64,000 nucleotides of DNA from assembly GCF_037975245.1 (NCBI RefSeq), contig NC_092564.1, positions 362,601 through 426,600 of the forward strand. Reading direction: 5' to 3'. The position numbers and the translations under genes are program-made. This document shows, piece by piece, positions 25,401 to 33,700 of this stretch (its first letter is position 1; the number at the start of each line of letters is the position of its first letter). Below the pieces are notes generated by a model, which was not told the origin of the DNA, searched no databases, and saw only the letters and a program-made list of their open reading frames with translations. This DNA comes from Apostichopus japonicus. Lineage: Eukaryota; Echinodermata; Holothuroidea; Aspidochirotida; Stichopodidae.

Positions 25401-26472
25401 GTCCACATGAGATATCCAACCATTATCCTGGATTATCCATGTGAGATATACAACCATTATCCTGGATTATCCACATGAGATAGCCAACCATTATCCTGGA
25501 TTATCCACATGAGATATCCAACCATTATCCTGGATTATCCACATGAGATATACAACCATTATCCTGGATTATCCACATGAGATATCCAACCATTATCCTG
25601 GATTATCCACATGAGATATCCAACCTTAATCATAGATTATCCACATGAGATATCCAACCATTATCCTGGATTATCCACATGAGATATCCAACACTTATCC
25701 TGGATTATCCACATGAGATATCCAACCTTAATCATAGATTATCCACATGAGATATCCAACCATTATCCTGGATTATCCACATGAGATATCCAACCATTAT
25801 CCTTGATTATCCACATGAGATATCCAACCATTAGTCTGGATTATCCACATGAGATATCCAACCATTATCCTGGATTATCCATGCCAGATATTTAATCATA
25901 AAGATGCTGCTGATTTATCAAAATGTTAGATATTAAATATTTGGTACACAGTTACAACTGTAATAATAAACAAATACAATAAATGTACAAACCAGTGTGA
26001 TGTTCATTGTAAAACATATTGTTCACACTTTTATAAGCTACTCTATAGGATAGGAAATTCCATTTTCTGAATTTCTTATCAGAACAACTTCTGGTCCAGG
26101 TTTTGCTGATTACATTAAAGTGAAAGAAATAATACAGAAAGTGAGATTATTTAGGATTTTGTAGGAGTATTTCTTTACAGAAGCAAGAGGATAGTCACCG
26201 CTGTTTCAATTTGGAAGTAATTTGGTAAATATTTTGATTTGTCTGTTTCTTTTCTTCTTCCCAGCCCATGTATTGTAGCAAACCTTTGGGATGTGACAGA
26301 CAGAGATATTGATCGCTTCTTAGAACATCTTTTGAAAGCTTGGTTGGATAGTGGTAGAGAGCAAGAGACTTTATTAGACTTTATGGTGGATGCCAGGAAC
26401 TCCTGCCGGTTACAGTACTTAATTGGAAGTGCACCAGTAATGTATGGATTACCTGTACATCTCAAGGACTGA
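1269..26472 (+). CDS. ESPL1: Separase (C-terminal part, 9 exons)
   Basis: Separase is the caspase-like cysteine protease (family C50, clan CD) that cleaves the SCC1/RAD21 kleisin of cohesin at anaphase onset; securin and CDK1-cyclin B inhibit it. Exons 1269-1460, 2189-2319, 7106-7249, 7675-7848, 16715-16903, 18442-18659, 22223-22306, 23922-24086 and 26265-26472 join in one frame of about 501 residues. From the family I recognise the WW-containing helical segment, the CWK.LLLG segment, the LDK..L....WESIP segment, the catalytic GHGNG (His 382), GCSSG (Cys 408) and the C-terminal NLWDVTDRDID block. His-Cys spacing is 26 residues, as in human separase. The long N-terminal superhelical region lies upstream of the window, since separases are usually about 2000 residues. 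All introns are GT-AG except one apparent GC-AG intron. No frameshift or missing catalytic residue is visible, so the gene looks functional. Confidence 0.94.
2189..2319 (+). CDS. ESPL1: Separase exon B with GC donor
   Basis: Encodes GWTVCQLSVVDASP.. followed by LLSRLERGQPPLVFHLPL, matching the family stretch in which a beta strand (TVC.L.L) is followed by a basic LLTRLEK-like motif and a proline-rich strand. The acceptor is ATTGAAG before 2189. The reading frame stops shortly after, at 2341-2343, and no GT donor in the needed phase 0 is present before it. The sequence TTG|GCAAGT at 2317-2325 gives a consensus-like GC donor in phase 0. Confidence 0.75.
2655..2741. repeat. Tandem duplication of a 41-bp segment
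   Basis: Two perfect adjacent copies containing CAACATGCAATATTTAGTTC and CTCCCAGCATTTATACA. They abut the left end of the TIR element at 2749. Confidence 0.85.
2749..6306. mobile_element. 3.56-kb TIR element, TA target (Tc1/mariner-like)
   Basis: The ends are perfect 21-bp inverted repeats beginning CAGTACCGCTCACGTATAAC, flanked by TA on both sides (2747-2748 and 6307-6308). Both subterminal regions (about 2770-2900 and 6170-6280) are rich in TACGCG and TTATACG motifs, as transposase binding regions often are. No ORF inside looks like a DDE transposase, so the element is probably non-autonomous or decayed. It lies inside the separase intron between exons B and C. TA duplication fits Tc1/mariner, but other TA-target families are possible. 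Confidence 0.7.
7106..7249 (+). CDS. ESPL1: Separase exon C
   Basis: Exactly 48 codons between acceptor TGAAACAG and donor GTATGC. It encodes a charged helical segment ending in QVWWASRQSLNDQLK, which corresponds to the REWWTGRLALDHRM segment of vertebrate separase just before the catalytic domain. Both ends are phase 0. Confidence 0.88.
7675..7848 (+). CDS. ESPL1: Separase exon D
   Basis: 58 codons between acceptor CCTTTTCAG and donor GTATAT. It contains FFGCWKVLLLGQVKEE, the equivalent of the LGCWKGLLLP motif of the family. The donor context TTTGTGAG|GTAT is echoed in many units of the adjacent 27-bp satellite, which starts about 50 bp downstream. Confidence 0.9.
7898..16591. repeat. 27-bp satellite, 8.7 kb, with higher-order repeats
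   Basis: About 320 units of ATGTCGATATACTATGTGCT+GAGAGTT with recurrent variants (GATAAAC, GTGTTGTCG, CTGTGAGGTATG). Because 27 is a multiple of 3, long open frames exist on both strands (for example 7901-9199 minus and 10233-11915 plus); they encode only 9-residue repeats such as YVDILCAES and are not genes. Larger duplications are visible: a 2136-bp period (10233 matches 12369, 9779 matches 11915), a 736-bp period (14233 matches 14969) and an 812-bp period (15272 matches 16084). The satellite fills the intron between separase exons D and E. Confidence 0.97.
16715..16903 (+). CDS. ESPL1: Separase exon E
   Basis: 63 codons between acceptor CCCTTTTAG and donor GTAAGA. The protein ends HPTGLILDK, matching the HLVLVLDK strand that opens the C50 protease fold. 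The preceding intron is nearly 8.9 kb and is almost entirely 27-bp satellite. Confidence 0.9.
17290..17700 (-). mobile_element. 3' end of a CR1/Jockey-type LINE (minus)
   Basis: The minus strand at 17441-17692 encodes the C-terminal tail common to such reverse transcriptase ORFs: GDRSFIVSAPRLWNQLP then FKKSIKSHL. An ATTATTATT-type tail lies at its 3' end (17305-17320). It is 5'-truncated. Confidence 0.75.
17726..18006 (+). mobile_element. 3' end of a second LINE (plus), head to head
   Basis: The plus strand encodes FQFAAPNFWSTLPSLIRNAP then ENLKRALK, a second variant of the same RT C-terminal tail. A 3' UTR follows, ending ATATAAATAAGTGTTATTAT. It differs clearly from the minus copy at 17290-17700, so these are two separate insertions from related families. 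Confidence 0.7.
18442..18659 (+). CDS. ESPL1: Separase exon F
   Basis: Starts after a branch-point-like TGCTAAC and the pyrimidine-rich tract ending CTTCTCCAG. An AG further upstream (18387) is rejected because reading from it meets an in-frame TAA. It encodes QLHHIAWESIPVLRAAPVFR and IPSLHFLLSSLQ, the WESMP..R.PS..FLL segment of the family, then a variable loop ending in FVLNPSKDL.. and WFEK. It ends in phase 2 with donor GTAAGG. Confidence 0.92.
19073..19755. repeat. 34-bp minisatellite
   Basis: About 20 units of CAAAATGACCTGATTCAGTG followed by TCTAAATACTCATT, with few variants (TGTCTAAA or TGTATAAA). Confidence 0.97.
20237..21745. repeat. 83-bp minisatellite with acceptor-like motif
   Basis: About 18 units containing TTTACATAAGTTGGAATAGA, CATCACATGAAATAATCATT and TCTTTTATTCTTAGAGAAC. 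Each unit holds a pyrimidine-rich stretch followed by TTAG, resembling a 3' splice site. The true acceptor of exon G (TTTTTAG|GGAGAACA) lies 480 bp downstream. Confidence 0.95.
21870..22190. repeat. Diverged copies of the GGTCATTTGAGG-type repeat
   Basis: Two degenerate units of about 130 bp with phrases such as GGAGCTCAAAG, CATCATTTGAGGTCAACAG, AAACTTGTAAACAAG and ACTCCAAAAGTGAAG. The same family recurs at 51440-52080. Confidence 0.45.
22223..22306 (+). CDS. ESPL1: Separase exon G
   Basis: A short exon whose first base completes a lysine codon, followed by 27 codons. It encodes the W.G..GRVPSKEEYTTAL segment and NQDLF, leading into the first catalytic strand. Acceptor TCTTTTTAG and donor GTAAGT are both strong. 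The acceptor and first bases (TTAG/GGAGAACA) resemble the repeated TTAGAGAACA of the 83-bp array in the preceding intron. Confidence 0.9.
22490..22750. repeat. 72-bp repeat, about 3.5 copies
   Basis: Units of TATATAATCTCACACACTAA, GAAGATGATTGTAATGACCG, then GAGTCCA and TTCCAACTACAATGGAAATAG. It runs directly into the next array. Confidence 0.95.
22750..23838. repeat. 76-bp minisatellite before the catalytic exon
   Basis: About 14 units containing CATGTCATGTTATGTACAAG, TGGGTTATGGTACTTCAGGA and ACCTATGAGCTAATCCTGTC. The array ends 83 bp before separase exon H. Apparent ORFs such as 22939-23214 are repeat translations. Confidence 0.96.
23922..24086 (+). CDS. ESPL1: Separase catalytic exon H (His and Cys)
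   Basis: Carries both active-site residues: His in YCGHGNGREYF and Cys in LLIGCSSGKLTVNG, separated by 26 residues. The remaining sequence (LDAAGMALSYIVAE) matches the LEGAGIVLKYIMAG helix of the family. The exon starts by completing an isoleucine codon and ends in phase 2 with donor GTAAGC. It is flanked on both sides by minisatellites, with about 80 bp and 20 bp of unique intron left between exon and array. Confidence 0.96.
24108..25102. repeat. 71-bp minisatellite after the catalytic exon
   Basis: About 14 units containing GGAGTACTTATAGTAATAGA, GTGTCTGGCTGGGAAAG and TTTTGGGTTGTATGGCAATG. It begins about 20 bp after the donor of exon H. Two unit types (GTGTCTGG..AAAG and GTGGGTGG..AATG) alternate. 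Confidence 0.96.
25237..25895. repeat. 34-bp minisatellite in the last separase intron
   Basis: About 19 units of GAGATATCCAACCATTATCC then TGGATTATCCACAT, moderately diverged. Confidence 0.95.
26265..26472 (+). CDS. ESPL1: Separase terminal exon I
   Basis: Acceptor CTTCTTCCCAG. The first base completes a cysteine codon, followed by PCIVANLWDVTDRDIDRFLE, the best-conserved block of the family. The end (LQYLIGSAPVMYGLPVHLKD, then TGA at 26470) matches the LKYLIGAAPIAYGLPVSLR C-terminus of human separase, so the stop is the natural one. Confidence 0.96.
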
Positions 26473-27940
26473 CTTGTATAGCCAAACCACATTATGACAT
26501 TGTAATGAAAGGATACAGCAGGTGAAGAGAGCACCCTTAGAAGAAGCAGACAGTATTTTTAATTTAATTTATGAAAATGTATTGGATGTAATTGTTGATC
26601 TGAAGTGACAGGTGGTCAAGACAAAGAAGTGTCTTATGTGAAGATTTGATTAAACTTAATGGGTAATATTTATGAAGTACATAGCTGCTACAGTTATTGA
26701 AAATAAAGTACTTTAAAAGTTGTCTGTTGCTTCTGATGTGATACTATTAATGAAACCATTACCATCCTTCTTCACCCTCAATATCTTATTTAACAAACAT
26801 GTAATGAAGTTACCATTCAGTTAGCATCCAGGGAAGTTATTAAACTTTTACACTTTATTTGGTCATGAGCTGATTAAAACTAAATCATACTTTGATTTGT
26901 AAGGACCGCCTTTGTAAAATCATTTTGTTTACAATTTTAGCTTTAAAAATATTCTAACAGAACTAAGGCTATAGAGGTGCAAATTTTACACTTTTTCCTG
27001 TTACACTTTAAACATATTTTAAGAAAGTGGTGATGGGTATGTTTGTCACAGTGTTTGTTTGTCTAAAATATCGTATTTTGTACTGCAGATATTAATGTAT
27101 TGGTGTTTTGCTTTATTTTGCAATTACCCAGTTTAACATCAAGTCAAAGATCAATGATAGCATAATATTTTGCTTCTGTGAAGGAAGATTGCATCTATCA
27201 GTATGGTTGGGTGGATGTTTTTGCTGTTCTGTTTTGTGTATATTATATTTACAGTGTCTTTCTTTCTGTTCTGATAGGATGCACTCTTTTTATGTTTCAG
27301 TGGTAAAGAGTAAAATAAATATGTACAAACTTATATTATTTGTTCAGTAGCATTTCTGGTTTCCTGGGAACTGTTTGGATTATCTTTCCAAATAGTGACT
27401 TAGAATCCGCTTACAACTGCCCTTTAGCTTTGGAATCTCATATATTTGACATACATGAGAATAATGTGTGACTTCAGGCAGAAGCCAAAAACCTAGGAAA
27501 AGCTGGATGGCATAGCTTACTTTCTTCCATATGTCGTTAGGAAACAGTTATATTTAACACAAATGTCAGGCTTTGTAGGCAATGAAAGAATAGAGAAACC
27601 CAACAAAAAAGATTCTTTAAGTGCATCATTATTGCTTCACTGAATTGAACATAATTTAACTTACTAATGTGTTGAAATATGGTAAATTGAAAATAGTTGA
27701 TTTGTTCATGAAATTCTGCTTGATGCTTTGTGAGTTTTCATTGGTGAGCAGGGTGGAACAAGCATTTTAATTCTCGCTATTCTTGACTTCTGGGAAATTT
27801 TCAACAGTACTTTTGATTTAAGATGTAACTACATGTTTGTGACTTTAGTTCTAATGGATTGCTACACCACTGAAGAGTCTTTGAAGCAGTGCTTAAGTAG
27901 TATTTTTTATGTGTGAAATTCTTGCATACAGGTGTTTCAC
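26473..27940 (+). other. Separase 3' UTR and downstream intergenic DNA
   Basis: Unique AT-rich sequence after the separase stop. A canonical AATAAA at 26702-26707 would give a 3' UTR of about 250 bases; another AATAAA occurs at 27314-27319. No further conserved coding sequence or RNA gene is visible here. Confidence 0.5.
26702..26707 (+). promoter_or_regulatory. Poly(A) signal of separase
   Basis: AATAAA 230 bases after the stop codon, followed within 25 bases by a T/G-rich stretch (GTTGTCTGTTGCTTCTG) that fits a downstream cleavage element. Confidence 0.6.
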
Positions 27941-27945
27941 TTTCT

Positions 27946-30170
27946 CATGGATGGTGTAGTTCATTTAGTCACTTGTAATACAACTTGTGAGTCCCTCATT
28001 GGAGGTGTAGTACGTACAATGGATGGTGTAGTTCATATTGTCACTTGTATACAACTTGTGAGTCCCTGATTGGAGGTGTAGTATGTACAATGGATGGTGT
28101 AGTTCATATAGTCACTTGTAATACAACTTGTGAGTCCCTCATTGGAGGTGTAGTACGTACAATGGATGGTGTAGTTCATATTGTCACTTGTATACAACTT
28201 GTGAGTCCCCCATTGGAGGTGTAGTATGTACAATGAATGGTGTAGTTCATATAGTCACTTGTAATACAACTTGTGAGTCCCTGATTGGAGGTGTAGTATG
28301 TACAATGGATGGTGTAGTTCATATAGTCACTTGTAATACAACTTGTGAGTCCCTGATTGGAGGTGTACTATGTACAATGGATGGTGTAGTTCATATAGTC
28401 ACTTGTATACAACTTGTGAGTCCCCCATTGGAGGTGTAGTATGTACAATGAATGGTGTAGTTCATATAGTCACTTGTAATACAACTTGTGAGTCCCTGAT
28501 TGGAGGTGTAGTATGTACAATGGATGGTGTAGTTCATATAGTCACTTGTAATACAACTTGTGAGTCCCTGATTGGAGGTGTACTATGTACAATGGATGGT
28601 GTAGTTCATATAGTCACTTGTATACAACTTGTGAGTCCCCCATTGGAGGTGTAGTATGTACAATGAATGGTGTAGTTCATATAGTCACTTGTAATACAAC
28701 TTGTGAGTCCCTGATTGGAGGTGTAGTATGTACAATGGATGGTGTAGTTCATATAGTCACTTGTAATACAACTTGTGAGTCCCTGATTGGAGGTGTACTA
28801 TGTACAATGGATGGTGTAGTTCATATAGTCACTTGTAATACAACTTGTGAGTCCTTCATTGGAGGTGTAGTACGTACAATGGATGGTGTAGTTCATTTAG
28901 TCACTTGTAATACAACTTGTGAGTCCCTGATTGGAGGTGTAGTATGTACAATGGATGGTGTAGTTCATATAGTCACTTGTAATACAACTTGTGAGTCCCT
29001 GATTGGAGGTGTAGTATGTACAATGGATGGTGTAGTTCATATAGTCACTTGTAATACAACTTGTGAGTCCCAGATTGGAGGTGTACTATGTACAATGGAT
29101 GGTGTAGTTCATATAGTCACTTGTAATACAACTTGTGAGTCCTTCATTGGAGGTGTAGTACGTACAATGGATGGTGTAGTTCATTTAGTCACTTGTAATA
29201 CAACTTGTGAGTCCCTGATTGGAGGTGTAGTATGTACAATGGATGGTGTAGTTCATATAGTCACTTGTAATACAACTTGTGAGTCCCTGATTGGAGGTGT
29301 AGTATGTTCAATGGATGGTGTAGTTTATTTAGTCACTTGTATACAACTTGTGAGTCCCTGATTGGAGGTGTAGTATGTACAATGGATGGTGTAGTTCATA
29401 TTGTCACTTGTAATACAACTTGTGAGTCCCTGATTGGAGGTGTAGTACGTACGATGGATGGTGTAGTTCATATTGTCACTTGCAATACAACTTGTGAGTC
29501 CCTGATTGGAGGTGTAGTACGTACGATGGATGGTGTAGCATATGTAGTCACTTGTAATACAACTTGTGAGTCCCTGATTGGAGGTGTAGTACGTACAATG
29601 GATGGTGTAGTTCATATAGTCACTTGTAATACAACTTGTGAGTCCCTGATTGGAGGTGTAGTAGGTTCAATGGATGGTGTAGTTCATATTGTCACATACA
29701 ATGGATGGTGTAGTTCATATTGTCACTTGTATACAACTTGTGAGTCCCCCATTGGAGGTGTAGTATGTACAATGGATGGTGTAGTTTATTTAGTCACTTG
29801 TAACTTGTGAGTCCCCCATTGGAGGTGTAGTATGTACAATGGATGATGTAGTTTATTTAGTCACTTGTAACTTGTGAGTCCCTGATTGGAGGTGTAGTAG
29901 GTACAATGGATGGTGTAGTTCATATTGTCACATACAATGGATGGTGTAGTTCATATAGTCACTTGTAATACAACTTGTGAGTCCCTCATTGGAGGTGTAG
30001 TACGTACAATGGATGGTGTAGTTTATATAGTAACTTGTAATACAACTTGTGAGTTCCCCATTGGAGGTGTAGTATGTACAATGGATGGTGTAGTTTATTT
30101 AGTCACTTGTAACTTGTGAGTCCCTCATTGGAGGTGTAGTATGTACAATGGATGATGAAGCATATGAAGT
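27946..30170. repeat. 72-bp intergenic minisatellite
   Basis: About 31 units containing ATGGATGGTGTAGTTCATAT, AGTCACTTGTAATACAACTT, GTGAGTCCCTGATTGGAGG and TGTAGTATGTACA. A 3-unit higher-order repeat of 215 bp recurs (28370 matches 28585). The long frames at 28585-29361 and nearby are repeat translations. Confidence 0.96.
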
Positions 30171-30671
30171 CACTTGTAATACAACTAGTGATCAAGCTGA
30201 CTAGATAAACTTTATCTCCAGGGTAGTATCGTGAAACCTTGTTAATTTGCATCCAGCTACCCTGCACTGATCTTTGAGTTCTAATATCATGATAACCTGT
30301 TGATGTTTTGGTGTAAGGAGATTTTTATCTTATGAAGTTGTTGTTAATTATTAAATAAACAAATCAAAGGTTTTTAGTGAGTCCGTTAATTAGCATACCC
30401 AGTGCTACCTGTAGATAAACTTGAATATTCCAGTTGCCTGACAGGAAGGGTGGCAAAGTCTGCAGGATTTTGAGCTCCCAATTCATCACTTGTAGACATT
30501 ACAAATGTTTACACTTTCATTTCTAATATTCTCACTTAGTGTATTGTTTTACACATACAACCTGTGAATTGGATTATTTTGCAAACAAGAAAGTGGAAGA
30601 CAAGAAGCCCTTATACTGCCAGGGTTTGGCATAGAATTGTTGAGAAACTTGTTTTGATTGTAATAACCAAA

Positions 30672-30732
30672 ATGGCGGTGAACTATGCAACCTTGTTATT
30701 ACTTTTCTGCACCTTTACTTTTGTTCCATATG
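30672..30732 (+). CDS. Lectin exon 1: signal peptide
   Basis: ATG in a good context (CCAAAATGG) followed by a hydrophobic core, MAVNYATLLLLFCTFTFVPY, then donor GTAAGT in phase 1. The leftover G joins TT of the next exon to give V-SCQSC, so the mature protein would start at about the first CTLD cysteine. This is the only recognisable signal sequence between the separase stop and the first CTLD. The intron to exon 2 is 7.5 kb, so an unseen small exon in between cannot be ruled out. Confidence 0.7.
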
Positions 30733-33700
30733 GTAAGTTGGTACGTTCTGGTGAGCATATATCTTGCACTTTTTGGAAAATCAAAATTAATTTAGTTTTA
30801 TTCCTATGATCGATTCATGCATTGAGAATTAACATGTCTTGTCAAAGCTGGTTTCATCTTTTAACCTATTCCTGATTTTATGGTTCTGATATTAATGAAA
30901 GTTATTGTAAATATCCAATTTTTACTGAATTCTGATTCATTTTCACTCTGGTATTCATGAATGTAATATTGTATACATCTCAGTTAATGTTCCACATATA
31001 GCTAAACAAACATTTGAAATTCAAGGCAGTGTGAACAGTTTGATTTCCAAATAACTAAGTTTTTTATAATGTCATGTCCCCAAAATCATTTGTTTAAAGG
31101 GCCAATTTTAGGTTCCTTCAGAATGTTGTTTTTGTTTATAGTTGAAACTGGAACCTTATGATTGTAGTAACAATAACTCTTTCTTCATTTTTTTTTGGTA
31201 TTTGGTTCTTTTTGAGAAATTCTCTGACAAATTATTGTCATTTTCTCAGCCACATGACTTTCTCCCTACACCTCACAACTCTGCACAAGACCTTTTCATT
31301 CACTGCCATATATTATCAGATATTTCCACATCCCCTCTCACTTCTAATGCACCACACCCCTCCCATCTTTTACACTACTCTGATTGTAGAGTAACACATG
31401 AAACAGTATCATCTCTAGTTGATCTTGCAGAAATCAATGATTATTGTTATGACATAAACTTATATATATTTGCCATCCTTGCTGGAGTTTTATAAACCAT
31501 ATCCACCAATATTTTATTTCCCATAGTTTGTCAAACACTTCTACGTCATCTTGTTGTGGTATTACTGCCTATCATGTGGAATCGCCCTTGCATCCAGACT
31601 GTGACCATTCAGTCCCCTTGCATCCAGACTGTGACCATTCAGTTCCCTTGCATCTAGCATATGACTGTGTTATCATTGTCAGTTCCCTTGCATCCAGCAT
31701 ATGACTGTGTTATCATTGTCAGTCCCCTTGCATCCAGACTGTGACCATTCAGTTCCCTTGCATCCAGCATATGACTGTGTTATCATTGTCAGTCCCCTTA
31801 CATCCAGCATATGACTGTGTTATCATTGTCAGTCCCCTTGCATCCAGCCTGTGACCATTCAGTTCCCTTGCATCCAGCATATGACTGTGTTATCAATGTC
31901 AGTCCCCTTACATCCAGCATATGACTGTGTTATCATTGTCAGTCCCCTTGCATCCAGCCTGTGACCATTCAGTTCCCTTGCATCCAGCATATGACTGTGT
32001 TATCATTGTCAGTCCCCTTGCATCCAGACTGTGACCATTCAGTTCCCTTGCATCCAGCATATGACTGTGTTATCATTGTCAGTCCCTTTACATCCAGCAT
32101 ATGACTGTGTTATCATTGTCAGTCCCTTTGCATCCAGCCTGTGACCATTCAGTTCCCTTGCATCCAGCATATTACTGTGTTATCATTGTCAGTCCCCTTG
32201 CATCCAGCATATGACTGTGTTATCATTGTCAGTCCCCTTGCATCCAGCCTGTGACCATTCAGTTCCCTTGCATCCAGCATATGACTGTGTTATCATTGTC
32301 AGTTCCCTTGCATCCAGTATATTACTGTGTTATCATTGTCAGTCCCCTTGCATCCAGCATATGACTGTGTTATCATTGTCAGTCCCCTTGCATCCAGCCT
32401 GTGACTCATCATTGTTTAATGGTATCATAAGTCCCTTAGCAAAGGAACAAGTACTATACTCATGATCTTAGCCAAAAAGCTGAGAAACTTCATTCAATGG
32501 TATTCTTGGTAAAATTGTACTGAACTGTGTGCTAAACAATCCCTCCCCCACTCGGCCAACCTTTCATCTTATTTAGTACCAGCCATCAAGTGGTACTGTT
32601 GCTACATGTGCATCATATCATTCTTCAGCATATTCCACTTCAAACCTTATCAAATGTGTAAACAGAACAGGTTTTAAGCAACCTATTTGAGTCAAGTCAG
32701 CGATCCTCCCCGTAAACTTAACCTTTGATATGTTTAATTAAGAGTCGTTAAATAAGGTCTTAATTTACTTCTGTGGCAAGAGGTTTTGTAATGCATTTTA
32801 CATGAATATGTATTAATGATATATCCTTTTTACATCATAATTAATATGGCATGAATATTTATTAAATGGGCATGTGTGACAGAAATATGAGGACAGTGGT
32901 TTAATTGTAGCAGGAAAGTCGTTCACTGACTTATTAATATTAATTTACCCTGTATTGGTATGACATGATCTGTTCAGGAACTCATGTAGGACATCCCTGA
33001 TTCAAGAATTGTTCTTTGAAGTATCAAAGTACCTACCTTTACAACTTCAAGCTATAAGAACATGTGACTTGGGAAGATTTACACCCCCTGATTGTTTTGT
33101 TCTAGTGGGATGTAATAGTATACAAATAATAAATGGTTATGAGTGCAATAGTGCAAATATTTCATGAGTTGAAAGATGGAATGTTCCATTCAACGAGGCG
33201 CAGCCGAGTTGAATGGAACAAATTACATCTTTCAACAAATGAAATACTTGCACTATTGCATGAATGGAAACCATTCTTTATTTGTTTTATACAACACCTT
33301 CAAATTTGGATATAAATGGATGTAAAATGCACTCATGCAACAGATTGTTTTGAACAGACAGGTTTCTCTGCTCTCTTACCATTGAAAAAAATGCTACCAA
33401 AAAAATATAATGCATGGTTCTATCATCATAGAGTGCAATAGAGCGGATTTTGCACGCAATCGACGAGCAATTGAACAATCAAATGGCCGGAATATATTTA
33501 GGTGTTGTATAATAGAGGGTATTATGGATGAAACAAGGTGGCATGTGTGATATCTGGTGAGGTCATGTGGAACAATGTCAATGTGGACATAGAATTAATA
33601 GTCTGCTGTGAAAGAGACATGTTTAAAAGAAAGTAACACTCAAATATAACTGCATGTAAGTCTAGTATTCAGTCATAGGTGTAGGAGGCGGGGGGGGGGG

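Noticed and set aside
28188-29810. Cysteine-rich repeat frames (CNTTCESLIGGVVCTMDGVV)
   Set aside because: Product of the 72-bp intergenic array, without signal peptide or flanking gene structure.
30564-30671. Upstream start codon at 30564 in the same region as the lectin signal exon
   Set aside because: That frame differs from the signal-peptide frame, has no hydrophobic segment and does not join exon 2.
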